Source of the DNA: Mucilaginibacter endophyticus
GTDB lineage: Bacteria > Bacteroidota > Bacteroidia > Sphingobacteriales > Sphingobacteriaceae
Assembly (NCBI RefSeq): GCF_003351025.1
Contig: NZ_QPCG01000001.1
Span: forward strand, 689,949 to 753,948
Reading direction: 5' to 3'
Length of the DNA stretch: 64,000 bases
Within the stretch, counting starts at the first letter, position 1; the number at the start of each line of letters is the position of its first letter. Below the pieces are notes generated by a model, which was given only the letters and a program-made list of their open reading frames with translations, had not been told where the DNA came from and made no database searches. Positions 20,066 through 28,283 of this stretch are shown here, one piece after another. A program made the translations under genes and the position numbers.

Positions 20066-20104
20066 GCCCCGCAGTGCCTTGCCTGGCAAGCCTGTGGGGC
20101 TTTT
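20066..20104 (+). terminator. Rho-independent terminator after yiaAB-like gene
   Basis: A long stem, GCCCCGCAG with CTGTGGGGC (one G-T pair), encloses an inner stem CTTGC/GCAAG and is followed by TTTT. It lies 14 bases past the stop codon. Confidence 0.82.
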
Positions 20105-20192
20105 GTTTACCGCCCCAGCCCAATATAATGAACCCAACCAGGATTGTTTATTGGCACTTTAAATAGTACTTGTTTTTTAAGGTGCTATAATA

Positions 20193-20253
20193 TTGGTTCG
20201 AATCCAAATGGGATTGTATGAGGAGCTGCCTATTTAAGTATAAGCAGCTTTTT
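20193..20253 (+). other. Possible tRNA T-arm remnant followed by a terminator-like hairpin
   Basis: TTGG-TTCGAAT-CCAA at 20193-20207 has the sequence and shape of a tRNA T-arm (GGTTCGAATCC). No matching acceptor, D or anticodon arm was found upstream, so this is not an intact tRNA gene. A hairpin AGCTGC/GCAGCT at 20224-20249 followed by five T comes 16 bases later. The combination resembles the 3' end of a tRNA gene left behind by an integration event, but a chance match cannot be excluded. Confidence 0.3.
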
Positions 20254-20309
20254 GCATTTTTAGTGAGCGGATATTGAGCGGATTTGTAAAAGTAGGTAGA
20301 TAGCCTGCT

Positions 20310-21038
20310 TTACTTATCAAGAACAGCACTTGTTCCTCGCCGGGATCTGGCCTTCTCAAATTTGAGCAAAGCGCTGTCCAACGGCATGCCTTGCTTGTAA
20401 ATGCAGTCGCAGAAAACCTGGCAGGCATTAGTGTTTTTGCCGCTCCCGCATTGGTTTCGACATTCTTCTTCCGAATTACCCGGTACAATCTTATAGAGAT
20501 AAAAAGTGCCAAAGATGATGAAAGCGATTACCGCGATGCAGCTGCCAAAAAAATAGACACGCAATCGTTTGCCGATGGGCTTTGTAATTATTGATGTGGC
20601 CTTTGGACTTGGTTTGATGAAGATATATTTTAAACGGTCATAATCCCAGATCAATAAGTACAAGCATGCCAGTAGCATAAAAGTGATGAGCCGTGTGCCG
20701 TCAAATCGGGTAGCATAGGTGAGTACGGTGATATTGACTATCATCGTAAAATAAGCAATTGCACCAAGTAAGGCTGTTCGTGGAACCAATAGGAAGATCG
20801 CAATGGTCAATTGCGCGATGCCGATAAAGGTGTAATAATAACCGGTTTGCAGCAATGCGTCGAAATAATGCCCCAAAGGATTATTATGCGGCAGGCCTTC
20901 GGCGAAACGCTGACCCATGACCTTTACAATTCCGGTAGGCAGGAAGCTTATGGCCAAAACGATGCGGCAAAACACCGCGAAGCGCTGGAACCATTTGTCG
21001 GCTTTCGCTTCATCATAAATGGCTCTTAGTTTAAGCAT
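20310..21038 (-). CDS. DoxX-like membrane protein with cysteine-rich C-terminal tail
   Basis: This is a 242-residue integral membrane protein. About four helices in the first 135 residues resemble the DoxX/DoxD fold (VLAISFLPTGIVKVMGQRF, FIGIAQLTIAIFLLVP). A further helix (about 160-182, SCIAVIAFIIFGTFYLYK) leads into a tail of about 55 residues. The tail has five cysteines in the pattern C-x3-C-x8-C-x3-C-x-C (CRNQCGSGKNTNACQVFCDC). Such a tail is not part of the usual DoxX protein and could form disulfides or bind metal outside the membrane. DoxX proteins have been linked to redox roles, but the function here is unknown. Confidence 0.75.
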   Translation of the reverse strand: MLKLRAIYDEAKADKWFQRFAVFCRIVLAISFLPTGIVKVMGQRFAEGLPHNNPLGHYFDALLQTGYYYTFIGIAQLTIAIFLLVPRTALLGAIAYFTMIVNITVLTYATRFDGTRLITFMLLACLYLLIWDYDRLKYIFIKPSPKATSIITKPIGKRLRVYFFGSCIAVIAFIIFGTFYLYKIVPGNSEEECRNQCGSGKNTNACQVFCDCIYKQGMPLDSALLKFEKARSRRGTSAVLDK

Positions 21039-21090
21039 AGCAAGCTTTGAATTTACTTTTTGAAGGTCTCATCCCCAGTACATTTAGTTA

Positions 21091-21098
21091 CAAATCTA
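21091..21098 (-). promoter_or_regulatory. Putative -7 box for the DoxX-like gene
   Basis: On the minus strand this reads TAGATTTG, an exact TAnnTTTG match. TTTA lies 19 bases upstream (21118-21121) at the -33 spacing. The start codon is 53 bases downstream. Confidence 0.38.
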
Positions 21099-21170
21099 TA
21101 AAAATAAACTTTGTAATTAAAAGTACTTTTAAATTAAAAAATCAAAAAGACTGGCCTTTTGTGATAAGAG

Positions 21171-21205
21171 AAAAAGGCCCGCTATGATTTATTTTGCGGG
21201 CCTTT
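21171..21205 (-). terminator. Rho-independent terminator of the GMC oxidoreductase gene
   Basis: A 10-bp perfect stem, AAAGGCCCGC with GCGGGCCTTT, is followed on the minus strand by a T run. It lies 14 bases after the stop codon of the GMC gene. Confidence 0.8.
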
Positions 21206-21218
21206 AAATAATTAAGGC

Positions 21219-22802
21219 TTATAACCCGTTAATAATAGCTTGCGATACAACTTCTCCAATCATCATGGTAGCCGCATTGGTATTAGCGGATGTTATAGTC
21301 GGCATAACCGAAGCATCAGCAATTCTCAGCCCGGTAATACCATGCACTTTTAGCTGGCTGTCAACAACAGCATCTGATCCTACGCCCATTTTACAAGTGC
21401 CTACCGGGTGGAAATAGGAGGTAAGGGCATCCCGGATAAAACCTTCGATGGCTTTTTTACCGATAACGTTTTTAGGCGCGATCCATCTACTGGTAATGTT
21501 TTTGAAAGCTGGCTGCGAAATGAGCTCCATGCCAATTTCTACGCCTGCAACCAGGGCCTGCAAATCTTCGGGCTCGAAAATAAAGTTTGGCTGAATTTCA
21601 AGAGGGCCATCATGACGGGCTGTTTTCATTTTAAGATACCCTTTACTTTTTGGGCGTACCAAGCCTGGCACCAGGCAAAAAACATTTTCGGGTACATCAT
21701 ATTGTTGTGCAATCTCGTGAGTTAAGTAAGGCACCTGTAATGGTAAATACATTAAATCGGGTACTTGTAATTCCGGTTTGCTTTTCCATAGCGCGGTACT
21801 TCCTGCCAGGTTATTATTACGGATACCGAGCGGAATATTTGCTTCAAAGCACAAACCTGCAACCAGGGGATGATCCTGTAAATTTTTACCTACTCCCGGC
21901 AAATTAATTACACTTTTTATACCAAGCTTTTTAAGTTCTTCGCTATCGCCTATCCCCGAAAGCATCAGGATCCTGGGCGTGTCTATAGCACCTGCAGATA
22001 GTATAACCTCCTTATCGGCAAATACAGTGTGCATCTCGCCATTTAACTCAAAGTTGAGGCCCAGGCAATGGGTATCATGAAAATTAAGCTTTAAAACTTT
22101 GGCGTGCGTCAGGATAGTTAGGTTATCATGATCCATCACCGGTTTCAGGTATTCGGTTGGGCTCGACCGCTTGCCATCGCGAACATTTAGAACCATTTTT
22201 CCTACACCTTCGGGGGCTGGTCCGTTGGTATCCTCAAGTACCGGCATGCCATAAGTTCGGCCGGCCTCAATTAAAGCAGCTGGCACAAAATGAAGGTTTT
22301 TGGCATTTTCAATGGCTATTGGGCCGTTTGCTCCGTGGAAGTCGGTTGCTCCACCTTCCCAGTCTTCAATTTTTTTGAAGAAAGGTAATACCGAATTGTA
22401 ATCCCAACCGGTATTTCCTGCTGCTGCCCATCCATCATAATCGGCTTGGTTTCCCCGCGTCCAGGTAATGGCATTAATACTTCCGGATCCACCAAGTACC
22501 TTGCCACGCGGAACAGGTATAACCCTGTTGTTGATAAACGCTGTTGGCTCATAAGCATAAAAATAATCATGCGGGGCGCCAATATTGTGCACCCATTGCA
22601 TCGGCTCGGCAATGCTTTCTATTCCGGCGTCTGAGCCACCTGCTTCCAGCAATAGTACAGAAACGCCTGCGGTATCCGCTAAACGGCGCGCGATAACGCA
22701 GCCTGCAGATCCGGCACCTACAATAATGAAATCGTATTTGTTTTTTATTGGGGGCAAAGTCCCTTTGGTGCCCTCATTGTACCTTAATTTTTCGTCTGTC
22801 AT
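21219..22802 (-). CDS. GMC family FAD-dependent oxidoreductase (choline-dehydrogenase-like)
   Basis: This FAD enzyme oxidises an alcohol substrate. The 527 residues start with the FAD-binding Rossmann motif DFIIVGAGSAGCVIARRLAD (about 24-43). They also contain the GMC signatures PRGKVLGGSGSINAITWTRG and LSAGAIDTPRILMLSGIGD, with the catalytic His in FHPVGTCKMG at residue 465 and the partner Asn at 507 (SANTNAATMM). Similarity is to choline, alcohol and polyethylene-glycol dehydrogenases; the true substrate cannot be assigned. No signal peptide is present. It stands as a single gene with its own promoter-like box and terminator. Confidence 0.93.
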   Translation of the reverse strand: MTDEKLRYNEGTKGTLPPIKNKYDFIIVGAGSAGCVIARRLADTAGVSVLLLEAGGSDAGIESIAEPMQWVHNIGAPHDYFYAYEPTAFINNRVIPVPRGKVLGGSGSINAITWTRGNQADYDGWAAAGNTGWDYNSVLPFFKKIEDWEGGATDFHGANGPIAIENAKNLHFVPAALIEAGRTYGMPVLEDTNGPAPEGVGKMVLNVRDGKRSSPTEYLKPVMDHDNLTILTHAKVLKLNFHDTHCLGLNFELNGEMHTVFADKEVILSAGAIDTPRILMLSGIGDSEELKKLGIKSVINLPGVGKNLQDHPLVAGLCFEANIPLGIRNNNLAGSTALWKSKPELQVPDLMYLPLQVPYLTHEIAQQYDVPENVFCLVPGLVRPKSKGYLKMKTARHDGPLEIQPNFIFEPEDLQALVAGVEIGMELISQPAFKNITSRWIAPKNVIGKKAIEGFIRDALTSYFHPVGTCKMGVGSDAVVDSQLKVHGITGLRIADASVMPTITSANTNAATMMIGEVVSQAIINGL

Positions 22803-22824
22803 AGGAATGAATTTTAATGATGCT

Positions 22825-22832
22825 CAAAATTA
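22825..22832 (-). promoter_or_regulatory. Putative -7 box for the GMC oxidoreductase gene
   Basis: On the minus strand this reads TAATTTTG, an exact match to TAnnTTTG, 22 bases before the start codon. No clear -33 TTTG was found at the expected spacing. Confidence 0.35.
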
Positions 22833-22945
22833 GATCCGCCCGATCGCACTATCTATACCACAAAGAGGGGGAATATATCCTCTGTTTTGGGGAGGTTATC
22901 AACGTGTAACTCGGTTGTAATTAACCAGCGTAAACCATTGGTTTC

Positions 22946-23731
22946 TTATCGAAAACAGTCCGAGGCGAAAGCGCCGATAAGCATAGCAAGCGCGGCAGGT
23001 TGATCCAGTTCAATACAATGACCGGCTTCCGGGATCTTAAAAATCTTATTTCTCCATTTTGGGAGACCTGATTGTTCAAGATAATCAGTTTGAATAAGCC
23101 GCTCCTGTGAGCCATACGCAACAGCGATTGGTAGATTGGCTGCAATAAGATTGGCAATTTTATCTGTAGCGTTGGGCATTCTGAGCGAATTGCCGAGCGC
23201 TGCTCTAAACTGGGGATCTGTTTTTTTGAATACCATTTTGTAATGATCCTTTATAGGTTGATTGTCTTTGAAAATAAAATGGTCAACCAAAAAGTCTATT
23301 TCTTCATCAGCAGGAGTTGCTTTGAAAGCAGCGGCAGCCGAAACGCCGGGCTGGATCATATCTTTCACTGTTATGCTCCTGGATGTAAGCATAGCCCCGC
23401 ATAAAAAGATTCCCTTACAATTGAGCGGAAATGCTTTTATCTCGCCAATGATGCTTGTACCAAGTGATGTTCCTACCAGGATAAATTCTTTTTCATGTAT
23501 CTGGGTTAAAAATGCATTGAGGTGCTGTGCGAGCCCTTTTGTTGTATAATCTGCATCCGGGTTATTACTTCTGAATGATAAACCATGCCCGGGCAGATCG
23601 ACAGCGATGAGCGTATGCTTTTGAAGTACATTTTGGATAACTAAGCTGTCCCAGGTATGCAACGATTGTGAATTGCCATGGACGAAAATGATAGCGCTTT
23701 GGCTATGGCCGGTTTTTCTATAATTAAGCAT
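22946..23731 (-). CDS. Alpha/beta hydrolase
   Basis: This is a 261-residue cytoplasmic alpha/beta-hydrolase-fold enzyme. It shows the oxyanion-hole strand IIFVHGNSQSLHTWD, the HG-following loop LIAVDLPGHGLS, the nucleophile elbow GTSLGTS (GxSxG, Ser near residue 94), a probable acid in VAYGSQERLI, and the catalytic His in IPEAGHCIELDQP. The substrate is not predictable; an ester, lactone or similar is likely. It lies upstream of, and on the same strand as, the GMC gene, with about 140 bases between them. Confidence 0.88.
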   Translation of the reverse strand: MLNYRKTGHSQSAIIFVHGNSQSLHTWDSLVIQNVLQKHTLIAVDLPGHGLSFRSNNPDADYTTKGLAQHLNAFLTQIHEKEFILVGTSLGTSIIGEIKAFPLNCKGIFLCGAMLTSRSITVKDMIQPGVSAAAAFKATPADEEIDFLVDHFIFKDNQPIKDHYKMVFKKTDPQFRAALGNSLRMPNATDKIANLIAANLPIAVAYGSQERLIQTDYLEQSGLPKWRNKIFKIPEAGHCIELDQPAALAMLIGAFASDCFR

Positions 23732-23938
23732 ATGGTAATTGTGTTTGCTATTGCCAAATAAATTGTGGTTGTAATAGCTTTTTTAGAGGGGCCCAATTTG
23801 GGATATAAATACCGGCGCCAGGCACAATAAGATTTATCTTTTTGTAACCTGGCCGCGGTTTGTGAACCTTTCTTGAACATGACCTTTTTTGACAGGAACC
23901 ACAGGTGCCGCTATACCGGTATTTTAATTCAATTCAAC

Positions 23939-24892
23939 TTATTTGGCGAGGAAGTTTATAGCTTCCTGCACAAACTCATCATGATACTGAAATATTGCCG
24001 CGTGCCCGGCATCAGGATAAGTAATTAAGTCGGCGTTGGGGATGTTTTTATATAGGTTTACAGCATTAATTACAGGAACAGGGATATCTTGCTGTCCCTG
24101 GGCTATTAACACCGGTTGTTTTATTGTTTTTAATTCGCTAAACGCGTTGGGATAAGGTTGCGCCCATCCCAACACTGCTGTTAGTTGGGCCCCGCCACTT
24201 TGCTCGTTTACAGGCAGGTCCCGGTCGGTAGTACGTTTTTGTGTTCTGGCATAGGATTCTTTTCCTGCGGCTATGCTCTTTGCAGAGCTTGTGAAAGCAA
24301 AACGTAACAGGCTTTCTTCCGGAGTTAAGCCGGCAGCGGCAGCTAACAAATTAGGCAGGTTTGAAAGCCCTTCACTTCCTTTAGGGCCTGTTCCTGTAAG
24401 GATAATTTTATTGATCAGTTCGGGATGCGTCAGCACCAATTGCTGGCTGATAAAACTTCCCATCGAGAAGCCCATAATATTAACCTTGGTATAGCCCAAT
24501 GCCTTAATGAAATTGGCGGCATCGCTGGCCATCGCTGCAATATTATCCGGTGTTGTTCCTTTAGATGAGCCAACGCCCTGGTTATCAAAGATGATCACTT
24601 TGTACTTTTGAGCCAGGCCGTTGGTGATTGCCGGATCCCAGTCATCCATTGAACCACCCAATGCCGATAATATAACCAGGGGGATGCCATCCTTATCTCC
24701 CAAAACCCGGTAAGCATAGCTGTTGCCGGCTACATCAATAAATTTAGTAGGAGCGGTTTGATGATAATCAACAATCGCGGTTGATATTCCTTTACCCGGT
24801 CCGTTGTCTTTCTTGCAGGATGCAAAGCCGAGAGCCAGGATGGATAAAATGATCAATTGTTTTGTGGACCTGAATAGCGTTCTGTTTTTCAT
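23939..24892 (-). CDS. Alpha/beta hydrolase, lipoprotein
   Basis: This is a 317-residue hydrolase carrying a lipoprotein signal peptide with lipobox LGFASC (Cys near residue 26), so it is predicted to be membrane-anchored outside the cytoplasm. The core has VILSALGGSMDDWDPA (oxyanion region), VIIFDNQGVGSS, the nucleophile elbow GFSMGSF, the acid region LIAQGQQDIPVP, and His in PDAGHAAIFQYH. It resembles TAP-like or haloperoxidase-like hydrolases in outline. The substrate is unknown. It has its own TACTTTTG-type promoter. Confidence 0.9.
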   Translation of the reverse strand: MKNRTLFRSTKQLIILSILALGFASCKKDNGPGKGISTAIVDYHQTAPTKFIDVAGNSYAYRVLGDKDGIPLVILSALGGSMDDWDPAITNGLAQKYKVIIFDNQGVGSSKGTTPDNIAAMASDAANFIKALGYTKVNIMGFSMGSFISQQLVLTHPELINKIILTGTGPKGSEGLSNLPNLLAAAAGLTPEESLLRFAFTSSAKSIAAGKESYARTQKRTTDRDLPVNEQSGGAQLTAVLGWAQPYPNAFSELKTIKQPVLIAQGQQDIPVPVINAVNLYKNIPNADLITYPDAGHAAIFQYHDEFVQEAINFLAK

Positions 24893-24923
24893 AGATAGAT
24901 TATTTTATGCCTTAATTGACGCT

Positions 24924-24931
24924 GCAAAAGT
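24924..24931 (-). promoter_or_regulatory. Putative -7 box for the hydrolase lipoprotein gene
   Basis: On the minus strand this reads TACTTTTG followed by C, matching TAnnTTTG, 31 bases before the start codon. TTAG sits at the -33 position. Confidence 0.45.
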
Positions 24932-25045
24932 ATTTTTTGAGGCAGCCTTGCCTAATCACGACTTGCCGAACTATACAAATTGGATGCTGAAATAGCCAAC
25001 TTTGGTTGCCGAATGGGACCGTGACAGAGGCGGGATCATAAAAAT

Positions 25046-25462
25046 TTACTGCTCAAGTACCGGGGCATCCGTTATTTTTTCAAGTACCGATGCCGGCAGG
25101 TAAGGCCTTCCGCCGGTTGCCGGTACACAGGTGCCCGTGAAAACGGCCTGCGTCATTAATTTGTTATTGCAAACGATAGTCTGTTTAAAATGCAGCTTTG
25201 GCAAGCCCTCTTTATCTTTATATAGGGCACAGGTAACTTTGAACTCGTCGCCCCGCTTCAGGGACCTGATAAAATTGATGGTATAACCGGAAAGCACCAT
25301 ATAGATGCCATTTTTAGCCTCCGTTTCAAAATCAAACCCCAGTATTTCCCTGATATAATCATGCCTGCAGTATTCCATGTAAAAGGGATAGTAAAGGCCA
25401 TCCATGATTTCCTGAACATCTATATGTTCGTCTTTGGCAATGTAAGTTTTTGAATATTCCAT
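25046..25462 (-). CDS. Hotdog-fold acyl-CoA thioesterase (YbgC/4-hydroxybenzoyl-CoA type)
   Basis: This is a 138-residue hotdog-fold protein. HIDVQEIMDGLYYPFYMEYC aligns with the acidic catalytic segment of YbgC-like thioesterases, and the following helix has R-H-D-Y-I-R. The central strands (IYMVLSGYTINFIRSLKRGD; LPKLHFKQTIVCNNKLM; AVFTGTCVP) fit the fold. It should hydrolyse an acyl-CoA or acyl-ACP, but chain length or aromatic preference is unknown. It is a single gene with a good promoter and sits between hydrolase genes, which hints at a role in organic acid breakdown. Confidence 0.85.
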   Translation of the reverse strand: MEYSKTYIAKDEHIDVQEIMDGLYYPFYMEYCRHDYIREILGFDFETEAKNGIYMVLSGYTINFIRSLKRGDEFKVTCALYKDKEGLPKLHFKQTIVCNNKLMTQAVFTGTCVPATGGRPYLPASVLEKITDAPVLEQ

Positions 25463-25485
25463 GATTTTAAAATTTCTGAGGGGAG

Positions 25486-25516
25486 CAAAAGTATCCGTCG
25501 CTCCTGTTTTGGGAAA
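25486..25516 (-). promoter_or_regulatory. Probable promoter of the thioesterase gene
   Basis: On the minus strand the -7 box TACTTTTG (25493-25486) is preceded by GGA and, 19 bases upstream, by TTTC at 25516-25513. Both fit the Bacteroidota promoter pattern. The start codon is 23 bases downstream. Confidence 0.5.
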
Positions 25517-25682
25517 TCACCAAAATGAGGGATATAAACTCACCGCCAATTCCTGTAACGTCCCCGAATTAGGTGATAGCCGATTTGTTTTGAAGCGCTG
25601 AATTTTGTTTCACTATAATTAAAGTTCTGGAATAGTCCGATTTGCCGGACAAACAGAACCTTTCAGATACCTTGAAAATAAT

Positions 25683-26597
25683 ATGACAACTAAAATCAGC
25701 ATTCCAAACCGCCTTGCAGAGGGCGAACACTTCGCGGAAGTAAACGACATTATTATACATTATTATGTGGCCGGTAATGGCCCGGTATTGCTGCTTCCAT
25801 CACCGGGTTGGGGGCCATCGGTAAATTATATTATGCCTTTACCGCTTTTTGAGCAATATTTTACCATGGTGTATTTCGATACGAGGCACAGCGGAAGATC
25901 GACCGGGCCGGAAGACAGTACACAATATGCACTCGATAACTTTATAGCCGATATAGACGCGCTCAGAATCTACCTCGGGCAATCCAAAGTTTATATCGCA
26001 GGCCATTCGGGGGGCGGCCACCAGGTGCTTGAGTATGGGATTCAGCACAGCGAAAACCTATCAGGAATTATCGCCATCGACGCGATTGCAGCTACGGATG
26101 AACTGCGCGCCGAAGAAATGATGAAACGGATCATGAAGAAAAAGACAGAGCCCTTTTACCTTGAAAACCCGGAGTATTATGAAAAGGCTACCGCGTTTAT
26201 GATGGGAATGGGAACAGATAAAACGCCGCGTACATTGGAAGAGATCATCGGCACCATGGGCGGATTTTATTTTCATGACCCCAGCCTCGCCGCGAAGACC
26301 TTTCAAAATCTCGACCTGAATGATACCGTTTTCGCATACACTAATTCAAACGGTTTCCAGGGAAAGAATTTGCTTGGTGAATTGCACCGCATCACCGTAC
26401 CTGTATTGATAATTGTTGGCGATGATGATTTCATTTGCGATCCTGTATCACAGGCCGCAAGGATCCGTGCAAATATCGCCGGTTCAAAGCTGGCCGTTAT
26501 CAGCAATTGTGGCCACATGCCATGGATTGAACAGCCTGCTGAATTTTATGAACAGTGCGAAATTTGGTTTAGCGAACAGCAATTGAAGAAATCATGA
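25683..26597 (+). CDS. Alpha/beta hydrolase (proline-iminopeptidase-like)
   Basis: This is a 304-residue cytoplasmic hydrolase. It has the oxyanion segment VLLLPSPGWGPS, VYFDTRHSGRST (like the YDQRGSGRS motif of prolyl iminopeptidases), the nucleophile elbow GHSGGG with Ser109, the acid in IIVGDDDFICDP, and His in ISNCGHMPWIEQP. The long insertion between the elbow and the acid (about 130-215) is the cap domain. The true substrate is not clear; peptidase, esterase or C-C hydrolase activity are all possible. It is divergent from the thioesterase gene and precedes an aldehyde dehydrogenase by about 150 bases. Confidence 0.9.
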   Translation: MTTKISIPNRLAEGEHFAEVNDIIIHYYVAGNGPVLLLPSPGWGPSVNYIMPLPLFEQYFTMVYFDTRHSGRSTGPEDSTQYALDNFIADIDALRIYLGQSKVYIAGHSGGGHQVLEYGIQHSENLSGIIAIDAIAATDELRAEEMMKRIMKKKTEPFYLENPEYYEKATAFMMGMGTDKTPRTLEEIIGTMGGFYFHDPSLAAKTFQNLDLNDTVFAYTNSNGFQGKNLLGELHRITVPVLIIVGDDDFICDPVSQAARIRANIAGSKLAVISNCGHMPWIEQPAEFYEQCEIWFSEQQLKKS

Positions 26598-26749
26598 ATA
26601 ACATTTGCAAATCAGCGCCACCCCGGATCAGGCCATCATGCTTAATGTCTGGTTCAGCAGGTATTTTGCCTGTTCTGAAGTGAAAGCATTATACTTTCCG
26701 GCGCAGAGATACCACCTTCGTTTCATAATTCTATCTTAAATATTTAATT

Positions 26750-28165
26750 ATGAAAACGATAAAAAGTGTTTATGTGAACGGAGCGTTCATTGAACCCCAC
26801 GGTACCGAAATTGTAAGTGTCATTTCTCCGCTTAACAAAAAAGAAATAGCTCAAATTGTTTATGCTGATGAACAGGATACTTTGGCTGCAATTGAGGCGG
26901 CAAAGGCCGCGTTGCCAGGATATAGCAAAAGCACAATAAATGAACGTGTTGAATATCTGACAAAAATCAGCGCCGAGATTGAAAAGCGGATAGATGATCT
27001 CATCCATGCGACAACTTTGGAATATGGAGCTCCCGGTGAAAGAGCAAAGTGGGCTAATCTGATTGCTGCTACGACTTTTTCAAACCAGGCTGCAATGCTT
27101 CAGCAGTATTCATTTTCAAAGCAGGTGAATGAATCAACAGTTATCATGGAACCGGTTGGGGTGGCAGCATTGTTTACCCCCTGGAATGCCGTAGCCGGTT
27201 CAATTGCTATTAAAGTTGCGGCGGCATTGGCGGCCGGTTGTACCATAATCCTTAAACCAAGTGAATTTGGATCATGGCAGGCCGAAATCATTATGGAATG
27301 TATTGCTGCTGCTGGTTTGCCAAATGGCGTTGTTAATATGGTTAACGGGAACGGTGCAGTTATTACCAAGCCAATAATGGAAAGCAGTGAGGTTACTAAA
27401 ATTTCGTTTACCGGTTCAACTTTAGTTGGCAGAATTCTGGCGAAGCAGGCGGTAGATACCATGAAAAGGGTGACATTGGAGCTTGGTGGAAAATCGGCCA
27501 ATATTTTATTGGAAGATGCTGACCTTGCCAAAGCTATCCCTATGGCACTGCAAGCCGGATTTATGAACAACGGTCAGGCCTGCATTGCCGGAACAAGATT
27601 ATTGGTGCCGGAATCAAAACTTAATGAAGTTAAGGACTTGCTGTTCCGTGAATCGGCGAAGTTTATTGTTGGTGATCCTTCTTCGGCAGATGTCAAAATA
27701 GGACCGCTTGCAAGTCAAAAACAATATGATCGTATCCAGCAATATATTCAAACCGGAATAAGTGAAGGAGGAGAGCTACTTACAGGCGGTTTAGGTCATC
27801 CCGAAGGTTTGGATCAGGGCTATTATGTAAAGCCAACAATCTTTATTAACGTCAATAATGAGATGACCATTGCCAGGGAAGAGATCTTTGGCCCTGTACT
27901 GTCTGTAATTGCTTATAGTAATGAAGAAGAAGCGATACAAATTGCCAATAATTCTGAATATGGTTTGATGGCCTACGTTAGTTCTGCTGATGAAAAGCGG
28001 GCGGCAAATGTTGCTTCTCAGCTTAAGGCAGGCAGGGTACTTATCAATACACTAAAACATGATCCCATGGCCCCGTTCGGTGGTTATAAAAACTCAGGAA
28101 TCGGCCGGGAAAATGGTGTCATCGGCCTGGAGGAATTTCTGGAAGCTAAAACACTGATCAAATAA
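26750..28165 (+). CDS. Aldehyde dehydrogenase (NAD(P)+)
   Basis: This is a 471-residue enzyme that oxidises an aldehyde to its acid with NAD(P)+. It shows the cofactor region LFTPWNAVAGSIAIKVAAA and ILKPSEFGSW, the general base Glu244 in LELGGKSANI, the catalytic Cys278 in NNGQACIAGTR, and the typical ending motif EEIFGPVLSVIAY and PFGGYKNSGIGRE. It fits the broad-specificity aldehyde dehydrogenase superfamily; the substrate is open. It ends just before a bidirectional hairpin shared with the convergent LytTR regulator gene. Confidence 0.94.
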   Translation: MKTIKSVYVNGAFIEPHGTEIVSVISPLNKKEIAQIVYADEQDTLAAIEAAKAALPGYSKSTINERVEYLTKISAEIEKRIDDLIHATTLEYGAPGERAKWANLIAATTFSNQAAMLQQYSFSKQVNESTVIMEPVGVAALFTPWNAVAGSIAIKVAAALAAGCTIILKPSEFGSWQAEIIMECIAAAGLPNGVVNMVNGNGAVITKPIMESSEVTKISFTGSTLVGRILAKQAVDTMKRVTLELGGKSANILLEDADLAKAIPMALQAGFMNNGQACIAGTRLLVPESKLNEVKDLLFRESAKFIVGDPSSADVKIGPLASQKQYDRIQQYIQTGISEGGELLTGGLGHPEGLDQGYYVKPTIFINVNNEMTIAREEIFGPVLSVIAYSNEEEAIQIANNSEYGLMAYVSSADEKRAANVASQLKAGRVLINTLKHDPMAPFGGYKNSGIGRENGVIGLEEFLEAKTLIK

Positions 28166-28228
28166 ATTTCTGGCAAGTATTAGATATTTAAGGAGCACCC
28201 GAGGCTAAAGTAAATATCAGAGTAAATG

Positions 28229-28263
28229 AAAGGTCATTCTTCAATACAGAGGAATGACCTTTT
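28229..28263. terminator. Bidirectional terminator between aldehyde dehydrogenase and LytTR genes
   Basis: An 11-bp perfect stem, AAAGGTCATTC with GAATGACCTTT, surrounds a 12-base loop and is followed by T on the plus strand. It sits between two convergent genes. Confidence 0.78.
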
Positions 28264-28283
28264 AGGTAAGTAGATGCAGGGGG

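Noticed and set aside
20130..20215. Complete tRNA gene ending at the GGTTCGAATCC arm
   Set aside because: No acceptor, D or anticodon stem could be paired upstream, so only a remnant is proposed.
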